A stretch of DNA of 49,090 nucleotides from Alkalibacter mobilis (lineage in GTDB: Bacteria > Bacillota > Clostridia > Eubacteriales > Alkalibacteraceae), in contig NZ_JADNRK010000015.1 in assembly GCF_015594845.1 (NCBI RefSeq), forward strand, positions 1 through 49,090, written 5' to 3'. Within the stretch, counting starts at the first letter, position 1, and every line of letters starts with the position of its first letter. Of the stretch, positions 34,534 to 43,697 are shown one piece after another. Under the pieces are notes generated by a model. That model did no database searches and was not told where the DNA came from. It saw nothing but the letters and a program-made list of their open reading frames with translations. The position numbers and the translations under genes are program-made.

Positions 34534-35319
34534 GTGATCGAAGTTGCAGACTTAAGAAAAGTATTTAAGTTAAGCAAAAGGGATATGAAAAAAGAAAAAA
34601 CTGCTCAAAAGGAAAAAGTGGCTGTTGATGGTATTTCATTTAAAGCGGAAGAAGGGCAAATATTTGGCCTTCTAGGCCCAAACGGAGCAGGGAAAACTAC
34701 AACTTTGAGATGCATATCGACTCTTATAAAACCCACTTCGGGTATAATAAAAGTCAGCGGATTCGGTGTATCAGAACAACCGGAAAATGTGAGAAAAGAG
34801 TTGTGTTTTTTAACAAACGAATTAAAACTTGATACTCATTTTACACCTGCATATACGATTGAATTTTTTGGTAGGTTGTATGGTATGCATAAAAGAGAAA
34901 TTTTGGCTAGAAAAAAAGAACTTTTTGCCAGATTCGGAATTGATGAATTTGAGAATATGGCTATTGGCGAGCTTTCAACCGGGATGAAACAAAAGCTGTC
35001 TATAGCGGTCAGTTTGGTTCATGATCCAAAAGTGATAATTTTTGATGAACCAACAAATGGACTGGATATAATAACCGCTAAAAGCGTAACGGATTATCTC
35101 CTGGAAATGAAAAGAATTGGCAAGACGATCATTATTTCGACACATATAATGGACGTAGCTGAAAAGCTTTGCGATAAATTGGCAATTATAATCGATGGTA
35201 AAATTACAATTGAAGGCTCTGTTGAAAAAATCTGCAACGAAACAGATAAAGTTTCGCTTGAAGAAGCTTTTTTTTCCTTGTATGCAAAAAATATGGAAGG
35301 GAGGGAAAAGTATGTTTGA
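34534..35319 (+). CDS. natA: ABC ATPase, NatA-like
   Basis: ATP-binding subunit of a two-gene exporter, 261 residues. Walker A GPNGAGKTT, signature LSTGMKQK, Walker B VIIFDEPTNGLD and switch histidine STHIMD. A lysine-rich insert (KRDMKKEKTAQKEK, about residues 15-28) sits between the first two strands, as in NatA proteins. In Bacillus NatAB extrudes Na+; here that is inferred from similarity and pairing. GTG start at 34534 with GGAAGGGGATG upstream. Confidence 0.88.
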   Translation: MIEVADLRKVFKLSKRDMKKEKTAQKEKVAVDGISFKAEEGQIFGLLGPNGAGKTTTLRCISTLIKPTSGIIKVSGFGVSEQPENVRKELCFLTNELKLDTHFTPAYTIEFFGRLYGMHKREILARKKELFARFGIDEFENMAIGELSTGMKQKLSIAVSLVHDPKVIIFDEPTNGLDIITAKSVTDYLLEMKRIGKTIIISTHIMDVAEKLCDKLAIIIDGKITIEGSVEKICNETDKVSLEEAFFSLYAKNMEGREKYV

Positions 35320-36526
35320 AATGATAGGAGTTATCGTTAAAAAAGAACTTAGGAGATTATTTACAGATCGAAGACTGATTTTTACGACCTTGATCTTGCC
35401 ACCGGTAATGCTTGTAGTTTTGTATGGGATAATTGGATTGGGTGCCAGCAGCATGATAAGTGATGTTGAAGAACACAAATCAGTTATTTATACTGTAAAT
35501 GCGCCTGATGAGATTTTGGATATGTTGAAAGGATCTGAAACGCTATTAAACGAAATTGAATTTGATGAGATCGAATCAGTAAAAGAACAAATCAAAAACG
35601 GCACGGCAGATGTTCTATTGGAATTTGATCCGAAATTTCACGATAAGGTAACAAATTACAAGTCCATGGAGATGCCTTTCTTAAATACTTATCATAATCC
35701 CAGCGAAGATTATTCTTCTTCGGCGTACTACATTGTAAGTAGCCTGCTTAATCAATACGAGAACATTCTATTGGGTGAAAGAATGGGAAGTATGGCTTAT
35801 GCCAACGTTTTTGAAATAGACGGCTCAAATCCGGATCCTACAGTGGTAGATGACAAAAAGGCTTCGGGAAAGTTTTTGTCAATGCTGCTGCCGATGATGA
35901 TAACGATTTTTCTATTTGCTGGAGCGATGTCACTGGGACCTGATTCAATAGCCGGTGAAAAGGAACGTGGAACCATGTCTACCTTGTTGATGACTCCGGT
36001 AAGCAGAGAAGTCATAGCTTTTGGAAAGGTAATCAGTTTGGGGATTCTGGCTTTTTTAAGTGCACTGTCTTCATTCATCGGGATAATTGTTGCGTTGCCT
36101 TTGCTGGCAGGATCTTTAGGTGGTGAAATGGGTATAGACATAGGTAATTATGTCAACTATAGTATATTGGACTACATAATGATATTATTGATCCTATTAT
36201 CCATGGAAGGAATCTTTGTCGGACTGATCAGCGTGGCTTCCGTTATTGCAAAGAATGTCAAAGAGGCCGGAACATACTTGATGCCCATATACTTTGTCGT
36301 AATGATAGCTGCATTTAGTAACATGTATTCTACACAAACACCGGAAATGCTGGAGTACGCCATACCTGTTTACGGAAGTATCCTGGCTTTAAAAAGCGTT
36401 TTGAATTTTGAGATGCCGGCCATTGGATTGTTGGCAAACATAGTAGTTTCAGTGCTTGTAACCGTAGGATTGGTTTCATTGATAAAAGTTTTGTTTGAAA
36501 AAGAAAATGTAATGTTTAACCAGTGA
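35312..36526 (+). CDS. natB: ABC-2 exporter permease, NatB-like
   Basis: Membrane partner of the NatA-like ATPase, 404 residues. One N-terminal helix (RLIFTTLILPPVMLVVLYGIIGL), an extracytoplasmic domain of about 140 residues, then five to six helices. The conserved AGEKERGTMSTLLMTPVSR segment marks ABC-2/NatB permeases. The frame is open to 35195, but AAGGGAGGG lies just before ATG 35312, which overlaps natA by 8 bases. Confidence 0.88.
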   Translation: MFEMIGVIVKKELRRLFTDRRLIFTTLILPPVMLVVLYGIIGLGASSMISDVEEHKSVIYTVNAPDEILDMLKGSETLLNEIEFDEIESVKEQIKNGTADVLLEFDPKFHDKVTNYKSMEMPFLNTYHNPSEDYSSSAYYIVSSLLNQYENILLGERMGSMAYANVFEIDGSNPDPTVVDDKKASGKFLSMLLPMMITIFLFAGAMSLGPDSIAGEKERGTMSTLLMTPVSREVIAFGKVISLGILAFLSALSSFIGIIVALPLLAGSLGGEMGIDIGNYVNYSILDYIMILLILLSMEGIFVGLISVASVIAKNVKEAGTYLMPIYFVVMIAAFSNMYSTQTPEMLEYAIPVYGSILALKSVLNFEMPAIGLLANIVVSVLVTVGLVSLIKVLFEKENVMFNQ

Positions 36527-36532
36527 TGAATT

Positions 36533-36562
36533 TTGATTTATAAAAAAATAAAAGGGTATAAA
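36533..36562 (+). promoter_or_regulatory. Possible promoter of the nitroreductase gene
   Basis: TTGATT (36533-36538), 18-base spacer, TATAAA (36557-36562). The region is very AT-rich, so this may be chance. Confidence 0.3.
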
Positions 36563-36605
36563 AAATGTAGGGATTTTAGATAAAATATTGAGAGGGTGTT
36601 TGGTT

Positions 36606-37478
36606 ATGACATTAAGAAAAATTTTATCCGAAAGAAAATCAGTTAGGGAATTCAAAGAAAAAAAAGTGCCTATCGATGAATTGAGAAAAATTTTACTGAA
36701 TAAAGATCACAGAGATGATATAGTTCAGAATACCGAACTGGAAGTATACCTTCTTGAAGATGGTGATTGGGCATACGATGTGTTGAATGGCATGGCTGGT
36801 TACAACGGGCACATGGTAAAGGCTCCCCATTATGCACTTTTTATGAGCAACAACATTGAAAATCATCAAATCCAAACCGGTTATTATGCGGAAAGTCTGA
36901 TGGTCTTACTCGCTGAAGAAGAAATAGACAGCTGCTGGCTCAATATTCCACAAGACGGAGAATTGGTTAAAACTGCATTAGGCATTGAAGATCCCCGGGA
37001 AGCTGCAGCTTTGATAGCTATAGGATATAAAAAATGGGATAAGAGAGTTATTAATCCTATCGATACAGGAGCCAATTATTCAAAAGCAGATCTTAAGCAG
37101 GTGGATGACAATGTTACTTCCAGATTAAAAGCTGAGGAAATAGTATTTGTCGAAGATTGGGGCAAAAATCCATCATGGGATGACTTGAAGAACATGGGAC
37201 TTGAGAATGTATTCTATTATGTGAGAATGGCTCCCTCCACTTTGAATAGACAGCCATGGAGATTCCTTTTGAGAAACAAAAAAATATACTTAACTATTAG
37301 AATGGACGAAAATTTGAACCATGAATATGACCTTTTGGAAGCGGGAATAATGATGTTTTATATGGAACAAATAATGTCTGCCTACAGTCTTCAGGGAAAG
37401 TGGACATTGCTTGAAGAAAGTGGCAAGGATTTTGGTATTCCCGAAGATTATTTTGTTGCTGGTCATTTTTCCATGTAA
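36606..37478 (+). CDS. Pseudodimeric nitroreductase-fold protein
   Basis: FMN-dependent oxidoreductase fold, 290 residues, longer than the usual 180-200 residue nitroreductase. The N-terminal half begins with the FMN-binding ILSERKSVREFKEK, and the C-terminal half carries a second nitroreductase motif, APSTLNRQPWRF. This looks like the internally duplicated TM1586-type, where one chain forms what is normally a dimer. The physiological substrate is unknown. ATG 36606 has GAGAGGGTG upstream; it is followed by a strong terminator and so is a single-gene unit. Confidence 0.85.
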   Translation: MTLRKILSERKSVREFKEKKVPIDELRKILLNKDHRDDIVQNTELEVYLLEDGDWAYDVLNGMAGYNGHMVKAPHYALFMSNNIENHQIQTGYYAESLMVLLAEEEIDSCWLNIPQDGELVKTALGIEDPREAAALIAIGYKKWDKRVINPIDTGANYSKADLKQVDDNVTSRLKAEEIVFVEDWGKNPSWDDLKNMGLENVFYYVRMAPSTLNRQPWRFLLRNKKIYLTIRMDENLNHEYDLLEAGIMMFYMEQIMSAYSLQGKWTLLEESGKDFGIPEDYFVAGHFSM

Positions 37479-37485
37479 CAACTTG

Positions 37486-37510
37486 AAAAGAACCGTCAGG
37501 TTCTTTTTTA
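37486..37510 (+). terminator. Terminator of the nitroreductase gene
   Basis: AAAAGAACC (37486-37494) and GGTTCTTTT (37499-37507) around a 4-base loop, then T residues. Confidence 0.8.
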
Positions 37511-37533
37511 ATATATAATCGGAGGATCCAACA

Positions 37534-38409
37534 ATGAATATAACGGAAAAAATATTGATATTAAACAATCTTAATGGAGTAGGAAGTGCAACCATTCGTC
37601 ACGCTTACGATTTTTTTGGCGATTTTGAAAATACAGAGTTGAAAGACATTTTACGATTTATCCAACTCATGAAAAAAATTTCCATTAAAACCCACGCGGT
37701 TGAGGATGCCGTAAGGAAGACGGAGAGAACCTTGAAAGATTGTAGAACAAGTGACATTGACGTAGTTTCTTTTTTGGATGAAACATATCCTGGTTCATTT
37801 TCCATGCTAGCCAATAAGCCACCATTATTGTACATCAAAGGAAATAGAAAAGTATTGGATCAAAAAAAAATGGTGGCACTGATTGGGACAAGAAACCCTA
37901 CAAAAGAAGGTGAGAGATCGGCATACGATTTTGGATTTTTTCTAGCGCAAAATCAAGTAGCGGTTTTAAGCGGGCTGGCTCTTGGATGTGACGCTAAAGG
38001 GCACGTTGGAGCGTTGTCTGGCGAGGGAATAACAATTGCAGTTCTTCCCAGTGGAATAAACAATATATATCCGGAAGCAAACTTTCAGCTCTCTCAAACC
38101 ATTTTAGACAGTGGGGGAACATTGATTTCGGAATATGCCCCAAATGAAAAAGCTGAGAATTTTAAATTTGTTGCAAGAGACAGATTGCAAGCTTCTTTGG
38201 CAAAAAGTTTGCTGGTAATAGAAACTGACATTGTAGGCGGTACAATGCACACTGTAAATTTTGCAAAAGAACTTCAAAAAACAATCGGCGTTGTAAAATA
38301 TGAGGAAATGAGTGCAAAACAGAGAAGGGGAAATAGAGTTCTTCTTGAGCATGAGGACTACATAACGATAGAGGTTTCAACAAAGGAGGATCTTTACGGA
38401 CTATTTTAA
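37534..38409 (+). CDS. Divergent DprA/Smf-like protein
   Basis: A 291-residue protein with a helical N-terminal part (LNNLNGVGSATIRHAY, helix-hairpin-helix-like) and a DprA Rossmann domain from about residue 85: ALIGTRNPTKEGERSAY, VLSGLALGCDAKGHVGAL, IAVLPSGINNIYPEAN and GTLISEYAPNE. DprA loads RecA on incoming single strands in competence. This copy departs from the classical form at the end: where DprA reads FxxRNRIIAGLS and VEA..SG, it has FVARDRLQASLAKSLLVIETDIVGGTMHT, and there is no winged-helix tail. It is therefore a member of the DprA/SLOG superfamily whose role need not be transformation. GGAGGA upstream. No terminator separates it from the next gene. Confidence 0.82.
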   Translation: MNITEKILILNNLNGVGSATIRHAYDFFGDFENTELKDILRFIQLMKKISIKTHAVEDAVRKTERTLKDCRTSDIDVVSFLDETYPGSFSMLANKPPLLYIKGNRKVLDQKKMVALIGTRNPTKEGERSAYDFGFFLAQNQVAVLSGLALGCDAKGHVGALSGEGITIAVLPSGINNIYPEANFQLSQTILDSGGTLISEYAPNEKAENFKFVARDRLQASLAKSLLVIETDIVGGTMHTVNFAKELQKTIGVVKYEEMSAKQRRGNRVLLEHEDYITIEVSTKEDLYGLF

Positions 38410-39200
38410 TGAAAAAATCACATTTTAGGATGGTTTTAGGGTCGTTGATAGTGTTATTGATATTAATAAAAGGTGTCTATCTTTTAAGCTTGACGGTATT
38501 AGGATTCAAAAATGCATACGAAGAAATTATAGCCGACGAAAATATGGATGTTTCTTTACCGGGAGGTCTTTCTACTTTCGAAAGGGACTGGTACCCCTTT
38601 GTTTCCACTTTCAACGCACAGGGAATCGGCAGGTATGTGGGTGAAGATATAAGTCTGGTCGTCAAGTTTAATTTTGGAGCTTTTAAAGGAAACAGTTCTT
38701 TATTTTTCGATTCTGAAAGTAAATATTACAATTCTTTTTACGGATGTTATATAATAAAGGAAAACGGTGACAAATCAAGGGTATTAATGAGTGGTGGTTC
38801 GATAGATTTAAACAAAATTGAAAAAATCGCACGTTATGATCTCGAGAAGCTAGTGATGAACAGTATAGGTTGTCATTCTATAAACATGAAGTTTGAACTA
38901 TTGGAAAATAGTGTAAGTAGTGAGTTCCGTGAAGGGGAAATTTGGGAAAGAATAGACAGTATGATTGTGAGCAATGGTCCTCAACATGATTTTCGCGGTT
39001 TTCAGCCTGCTTATCTACAATATGGAATTCCTCAAAAGAAGAATGGCGAAGATTTCGAAATTATGGAATTTTATTCGAGGATGTATGGAAAATATTTTGC
39101 TGACAAAAAGACTTACTTGCTTTTTTACGTAATTTCTCCTGATTTGGGAGTCGTCGAAACAACTGATTTACTATACCTGAGAAAAGCCGTGATCAGATAG
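38409..39200 (+). CDS. Unknown membrane-anchored protein
   Basis: Not recognised. 263 residues: a basic N-terminus, one hydrophobic helix (about residues 9-31, MVLGSLIVLLILIKGVYLL) and a predicted extracytoplasmic domain rich in aromatic residues (FDSESKYYNSFYGCYII, MEFYSRMYGKYFADKKTYLLFYVI). Two cysteines (near 114 and 156) could pair outside the cell. Its ATG overlaps the last base of the DprA-like stop codon, and the nearest GGAGG is about 19 bases away, so it probably depends on coupling to the upstream gene. A start inside the helix is unlikely. Confidence 0.7.
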   Translation: MKKSHFRMVLGSLIVLLILIKGVYLLSLTVLGFKNAYEEIIADENMDVSLPGGLSTFERDWYPFVSTFNAQGIGRYVGEDISLVVKFNFGAFKGNSSLFFDSESKYYNSFYGCYIIKENGDKSRVLMSGGSIDLNKIEKIARYDLEKLVMNSIGCHSINMKFELLENSVSSEFREGEIWERIDSMIVSNGPQHDFRGFQPAYLQYGIPQKKNGEDFEIMEFYSRMYGKYFADKKTYLLFYVISPDLGVVETTDLLYLRKAVIR

Positions 39201-39214
39201 TAGGAGGCATTATT

Positions 39215-39583
39215 ATGAAATTATACCGAGAAGAGTGGATGAAAATTTTAGATTTTCTTGAGAATAACGATCAAGATTTTAAATTGTTTTCAATAAACTA
39301 TGACAGTGAATATTGGTTTTATGCTACAGCATTAGGAGATTCAGTAGAAATAAGCAACGCTAAATTTCACGAAAAATCCTGCAGTATTCCCAAACCTAGA
39401 AAGATCGGAATTGAAGAGTTTTCAATGGCATATCCATTGTACAAGCAATACACTTCAGGTGTGCCTGGGATCAGATACAAGATGCAAAAAAGAAAAATAT
39501 ACAATTCTTCGTATATTATTGCATTGATACACGAGATAATAGACGATTATTATTATAGATTTTCGAATATATTACAGAAATAG
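39215..39583 (+). CDS. Unknown small soluble protein
   Basis: Not recognised. 122 residues with no signal peptide or membrane helix, rich in Tyr, Lys and acidic residues, so probably cytoplasmic. It has a good ribosome site (TAGGAGG, about 7 bases before ATG) and sits 14 bases after the previous gene and 10 bases before the Nudix gene, so it belongs to that transcription unit. The final helix (IIALIHEIIDDYYYRFSNIL) is strongly amphipathic. Confidence 0.68.
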   Translation: MKLYREEWMKILDFLENNDQDFKLFSINYDSEYWFYATALGDSVEISNAKFHEKSCSIPKPRKIGIEEFSMAYPLYKQYTSGVPGIRYKMQKRKIYNSSYIIALIHEIIDDYYYRFSNILQK

Positions 39584-39593
39584 GGAGATAGTA

Positions 39594-40214
39594 ATGAAAG
39601 ACGACATTTTTGAATTGGCAAAATTAATTCAAGCTCAGGCTAAAACAGGCCTTCACTTCGTTGATAGCGATTATGAAAAAGAACGATACATGCAGATTAT
39701 GGATGCCACGGTTAACATTATTTCGACATTGAGTTCTCATAACCCGGAAATCATCAGTATGGCATTTCACAGTGAGACTTTATATGTTACCCCCAAGGTG
39801 GATTTAAGATCAGTGGTTTTTAACGATCAAGGAAAGTTTTTGATGGTAAAGGAAAAGGTAGACGGGAAATGGACACTCCCCGGTGGTTTTTGCGACGTTG
39901 GTTTTACTCCAGGAGAGGTTGCAGTCAAAGAAACCTGGGAGGAAGCCGGAATTGATGTCAAGCCAGTAAAGTTGCTGGGAGTTTTGGACAAGGCAAAACA
40001 CGATCACCCAAAAACGTTGTATTATTTGTATACAATATTCATGTTGTGCGAAAAAATCGGTGGGGTCGAAAAACCTGGCTCGGAAACTCTTGATGTGGGA
40101 TATTTTGGATTGGATGAACTGCCGGAACTTTCAATTCCCAGAGTAACAAAAAAACAACTGGAAATGATGCATGAGTTTTATGTAGATATAAATCATGAAC
40201 CATATTTTGATTAA
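39594..40214 (+). CDS. Nudix hydrolase with N-terminal helical domain
   Basis: Cytoplasmic pyrophosphohydrolase, 206 residues. About 60 N-terminal residues (LAKLIQAQAKTGLHF...YEKERYMQIMD) form the helical domain seen in a Nudix subfamily linked to nucleoside-diphosphate-sugar or ADP-ribose-like substrates. The Nudix box is GFCDVGFTPGEVAVKETWEEAGI: the metal-binding core EEAG is intact, but the first box glutamate is Phe and the arginine is Lys. Those changes are usual for this subfamily as I recall it. Substrate not predictable. GGGAGA upstream of ATG. Confidence 0.88.
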   Translation: MKDDIFELAKLIQAQAKTGLHFVDSDYEKERYMQIMDATVNIISTLSSHNPEIISMAFHSETLYVTPKVDLRSVVFNDQGKFLMVKEKVDGKWTLPGGFCDVGFTPGEVAVKETWEEAGIDVKPVKLLGVLDKAKHDHPKTLYYLYTIFMLCEKIGGVEKPGSETLDVGYFGLDELPELSIPRVTKKQLEMMHEFYVDINHEPYFD

Positions 40215-40226
40215 GGAGTGATTTTA

Positions 40227-40775
40227 ATGGAATGGATTATTTTGTTAGGTGTATTGGCAGTCATAGCATTGGCTGTAGCGGGAATTTACAATTCTCTTGT
40301 TTCTTTGAGAAATCGGGTCAAGGATTCATGGGCTCAAATCGATGTGCAGTTAAAGAGAAGATTTGATTTGATCCCTAACCTGGTAAATACTGTAAAAGGC
40401 TATGCGGCTCACGAGAAAGAAACATTAGAAGCCGTAATTAATGCAAGAAACAGGTTTACTCAGGCTTCAACTCCTGCAGAAGAGATGGAAAGCAATAATC
40501 AACTTACTTCCGCATTATCAAGGTTGTTTGCTTTGGCAGAAAGTTATCCTGATTTGAAGGCAAACCAGAACTTTATGAATTTGCAGGAAGAATTATCAAA
40601 TACTGAGGATAAAATCAGTTTTGCCAGACAATTTTATAATGACACCGTATTGATGTATAACAATAAGGTTCAAATGTTTCCAAGTAATATAGTAGCAGGA
40701 ATTTTTAGATTTACGGAAGAAAAATTCTTCGAAGTTGAAGATAGCGCCAGAGAGACGCCAAATGTCACCTTTTGA
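40227..40775 (+). CDS. lemA: LemA family protein
   Basis: Membrane-anchored protein with a single N-terminal helix ([22 protein letters not shown]) followed by a long helical bundle. The family hallmark [29 protein letters not shown] is intact, as is the [21 protein letters not shown] segment near the end. 182 residues, normal. Start is ATG 40227 with AAGGAGTG upstream; GTG 40218 lies inside that site. Next gene is a DUF2207 protein, a pairing often seen; function of the pair is not established. Confidence 0.95.
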   Translation: MEWIILLGVLAVIALAVAGIYNSLVSLRNRVKDSWAQIDVQLKRRFDLIPNLVNTVKGYAAHEKETLEAVINARNRFTQASTPAEEMESNNQLTSALSRLFALAESYPDLKANQNFMNLQEELSNTEDKISFARQFYNDTVLMYNNKVQMFPSNIVAGIFRFTEEKFFEVEDSARETPNVTF

Positions 40776-42723
40776 TAGAATCATGAAAAGACTCAGAATT
40801 TTTTTATCCTTGATAGTTGTAACTCTGATCCTATTTCCATGCCCGGTAAAAGGGGCTGTATCCGATGTGGATTTTGATATTGCGGGTTATAAAATCGATG
40901 CATTTATTCAAGATGATGGATCCATGCATGTAAGGGAAATGTTGACCTATGACGGTAGCTTTAACGGTCAATTTTGGAATTTGGAGTACGCCCCTGGAGG
41001 GGATAAAACATTTGTCGGATCATTGGATGATATAGAAGGCAACTCTCCATTGTACAATGCCCATGAAATGACTGGTTTAAGAGTATTTGTGCTCAAAGAA
41101 CCCCACGGTTTTATCGTCGAGGACAATTTAATTGAACTCGAAGCGATTTCTCCAGGCTCCGGTAATGCGGGTGATTCCGGAGTTTATGAGGGGAACATAG
41201 ATGGTAACAAAGCAGAGTTGAAAATATTTTCTCCTACGTATGACGATTACAAAAGTATCCTGATAGAGTATACCCTCAAAAATGTAGTTGTGGAACATAA
41301 TGATGTAGCTGAAATTTACTGGAATTTCATAGGTCCAGGGTGGGAAGATGTTCTTAATGATGTTGATATCAATATTTATTTGCCTGAGGCAAGTGAAGAA
41401 TTAAGAATTTTTGCACATGGACCATTGGAAGGTGTCTCCGAAATCGTAGATGACACGCATGTGAGATTGCAGATCGAAAAAATGTATCCTGGTGAAATGC
41501 TGGATGCCAGACTCGTGTTTGAAAAACAAATTTTAAAAGAAGTGGCCAAGACTACAAATGTCAATGCACTCGATGAAATATTGAGAGTAGAAAAAATCAA
41601 AGCAGACGAAGCTAACGCTGAGAGAGATAAAATTGAAAGAACATATGCCATGTTTACTGGTTTGGCGATATTTATCTTTCTGGCCATGATTTTTGGAACC
41701 ATATGGATTTACTTGAAATTTGACAGAGAAAAGAAATCTGAATTCAAGGGGAAATATTATAGGGAATTGCCGGCTGATTACGGACCGGCAGTTATGAGCT
41801 ATAACTATTATTTTAAACGGATTTCTCCTAGAGATTTGACAGCAACAATTTTAAATGCTATTCGAAAAAAAGTCTTTGTTCTTGAAGTAAAAAAAATTCA
41901 AAAGAAAAAGTTCTTGTTTGGTTCAAAAGAAGAGGATGTTTACACTATTGTTGATAATTCCAATAACATAAACAGGAGCCTCACACGTGAGGAACAACAT
42001 CTTAAATACTGGCTGATCAATAAAATTGGAGATGGAAAATCAACTACATTCGACGATATTGAGGAATACTCAAAAGACCGAAAAAACGCTCTTGAGTTCT
42101 ACGATGACTATGACATATGGAGAACCATTATAGAAGGAGATGCTTTAAAATACGACTTTTTTGACAAAAAAGCCAATACCGGGGTCATACTTGGGATTTT
42201 ACTTGGATTTTTTGGTTTAGGTATAAGCATATTTATTGCAGTTTTAGGAGTTTACATCGCACTTATCAATATTCCGTTGGCTATCGGCGTGATGATATTT
42301 TCTGCCAGGATCAAAAAAAGAACTAAAACAGGAAACGAAGATTATGTCAAATGGAAAGCATTCAGCGAATTTCTTACTGATTTCAGCAAGTTGGATGATG
42401 CCGTCGTTCCTTCTATAATATTATGGGAACATTATCTCGTATATGCGGTTTCATTGGGGATTGCCGATAAAGTTATCAACACTATGCAAATTGTTTTGAA
42501 AGAATCAGACTTTAATGATCCCGGTCTTACTTTTATTCGAGGTTCATATGGTTATGGCGGTATTATGGCTGTGAACTCGTTGAATACTTCTTTGACCAAT
42601 GTTACAAGAAGTGCAGTTCAATCGGCCACCACACAGCATTCATCTTCAACCGGCGGCGGTGGAGGATTTAGCTCCGGCGGCGGTGGAGGCGGTGGCGGTG
42701 GCTCAGGCGGAGGAGGTTTCTAA
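40762..42723 (+). CDS. DUF2207 membrane protein with glycine-only tail
   Basis: About 653 residues. A signal peptide ([22 protein letters not shown]) precedes a beta-rich extracytoplasmic DUF2207 domain (about 30-270), a helix near 295 ([22 protein letters not shown]), a cytoplasmic region, two more helices near 480-530, and a tail of Gly with a few Ser/Phe. This is the usual plan of DUF2207 proteins, whose role is unknown. It begins inside the lemA gene (14-base overlap) with AGAGAG as ribosome site; ATG 40783 is a less likely start. Confidence 0.88.
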   Translation: MSPFDRIMKRLRIFLSLIVVTLILFPCPVKGAVSDVDFDIAGYKIDAFIQDDGSMHVREMLTYDGSFNGQFWNLEYAPGGDKTFVGSLDDIEGNSPLYNAHEMTGLRVFVLKEPHGFIVEDNLIELEAISPGSGNAGDSGVYEGNIDGNKAELKIFSPTYDDYKSILIEYTLKNVVVEHNDVAEIYWNFIGPGWEDVLNDVDINIYLPEASEELRIFAHGPLEGVSEIVDDTHVRLQIEKMYPGEMLDARLVFEKQILKEVAKTTNVNALDEILRVEKIKADEANAERDKIERTYAMFTGLAIFIFLAMIFGTIWIYLKFDREKKSEFKGKYYRELPADYGPAVMSYNYYFKRISPRDLTATILNAIRKKVFVLEVKKIQKKKFLFGSKEEDVYTIVDNSNNINRSLTREEQHLKYWLINKIGDGKSTTFDDIEEYSKDRKNALEFYDDYDIWRTIIEGDALKYDFFDKKANTGVILGILLGFFGLGISIFIAVLGVYIALINIPLAIGVMIFSARIKKRTKTGNEDYVKWKAFSEFLTDFSKLDDAVVPSIILWEHYLVYAVSLGIADKVINTMQIVLKESDFNDPGLTFIRGSYGYGGIMAVNSLNTSLTNVTRSAVQSATTQHSSSTGGGGGFSSGGGGGGGGGSGGGGF

Positions 42724-42993
42724 ATGGGCATACTGGATGATTTCGGTAAAAAAGCTGAAGAGGCGGCCAAGATAATTGGAGAAAAGTCGGAAGAAATTTT
42801 AGATGCGGGAAGAAAAAAGATTGAAATACAGAAGATAGAGTTAGATATTAAAGATAAATTCAGGTTTTTAGGTAAGACGGTTTACAATCAGTGGGAAAAA
42901 GGTTTATTATTGAATCAAGAGGAAATGGAAGAATTATGCTTGCAGATTCAAAAGATGGTAGAAACAAGAGAATCTTTGAAAAATGATGTATAA
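42724..42993 (+). CDS. Unknown small helical protein next to DUF2207
   Basis: Not recognised by family. 89 residues, almost wholly predicted alpha-helix with heptad-like Lys/Glu/Ile pattern (KKAEEAAKIIGEKSEEIL, KKIEIQKIELDIKDKF), so a coiled coil is likely. No membrane helix. The ATG follows the DUF2207 stop with no gap, and the Gly-codon-rich end (GGCGGAGGAGG) supplies the ribosome site. Probably a cytoplasmic partner in the LemA-DUF2207 unit. Confidence 0.72.
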   Translation: MGILDDFGKKAEEAAKIIGEKSEEILDAGRKKIEIQKIELDIKDKFRFLGKTVYNQWEKGLLLNQEEMEELCLQIQKMVETRESLKNDV

Positions 42994-43026
42994 TACTTAA
43001 AAAGTTCATTTAAGGCAGGGATGACA

Positions 43027-43545
43027 ATGGAAATAAAAAACAAGGTTATAGCCAGAGTAGAAGGAGCAGAATATTCTCTTGTGGGTGAATTGACACAAGA
43101 GCACATGGACGAAATTTGCAAAACTGTTAATGAGATGCTGGCCGACATAAAAAAATCCGATCCTCTGATGAACAAAAATTTGGCATTGCTTCTATGTTCT
43201 TTAAATTTGTCAGAAGAGATCAAAAATTTGAATTTGAAGAATCAAGAGTTGATACAAAAGGTAGGAAATCAGGAAAGTGTTGACGAGCTAAAAGAACAGA
43301 TAAAGATTTATAAGGAATACGCCGACCGAAATAACGAAATTTACAAAGAGCTTTCCTTGGAAAACGATAAATTAAAAGAAGAACTGGATAACGCCAGGGA
43401 GAATTTAAATCAGTACAATAAGAAGATCAAACAGTATAAATACGATATCGAGGAAAGCAGAAAAACTATTTTGGATCTACAAAATCAATTGTTTGAAAGT
43501 CAAATTGAGCTGGTAAAGGCTAATAAGAAAACTAATTACGATTAA
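43027..43545 (+). CDS. zapA: Cell division protein ZapA with long coiled coil
   Basis: ZapA crosslinks FtsZ filaments at the division ring. The N-terminal 80 residues hold the ZapA domain (VIARVEGAEYSLVGEL, MDEICKTVNEMLADIKK). From about residue 85 to the end the protein is a long coiled coil (ELKEQIKIYKEYADRNN, LKEELDNARENLNQYNKK), longer than the short E. coli form but common in clostridia. 172 residues from ATG 43027, chosen because AGGG is 6 bases upstream; ATG 43021 would leave no spacing. Confidence 0.85.
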   Translation: MEIKNKVIARVEGAEYSLVGELTQEHMDEICKTVNEMLADIKKSDPLMNKNLALLLCSLNLSEEIKNLNLKNQELIQKVGNQESVDELKEQIKIYKEYADRNNEIYKELSLENDKLKEELDNARENLNQYNKKIKQYKYDIEESRKTILDLQNQLFESQIELVKANKKTNYD

Positions 43546-43567
43546 GGGTGCGTCTGCACCTTTTTTT
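43544..43567 (+). terminator. zapA terminator
   Basis: AAGGGTGC and GCACCTTT pair (one G-T) around GTCT, ending in a T run. Starts in the zapA stop codon. Confidence 0.75.
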
Positions 43568-43618
43568 ATTTTTTGAGAAAATCCAGAAATTATTTTCAAA
43601 TTTGATTGATATGAAGTA

Positions 43619-43648
43619 TTGACATAAAAAAAGGTTGTGTGTTAATAT
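43619..43648 (+). promoter_or_regulatory. iscR promoter
   Basis: TTGACA (43619-43624), 18-base spacer, TAATAT (43643-43648). A palindrome at 43654-43669 covers the expected transcription start. Confidence 0.6.
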
Positions 43649-43653
43649 AAAGA

Positions 43654-43669
43654 TATTCCGAGTGGAATA
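43654..43669 (+). promoter_or_regulatory. Palindromic operator before iscR
   Basis: TATTCC-GAGT-GGAATA: perfect 6-base arms immediately after the -10 box. The location suggests autorepression by the Rrf2/IscR protein encoded next. Confidence 0.5.
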
Positions 43670-43697
43670 GTAGGGTATAGAAAATGGAGGTTTTAAC

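Noticed and set aside
42640-42720. Repetitive GGC/GGA stretch
   Set aside because: It encodes the glycine-rich tail usual in DUF2207 proteins, so it is not an independent repeat element.
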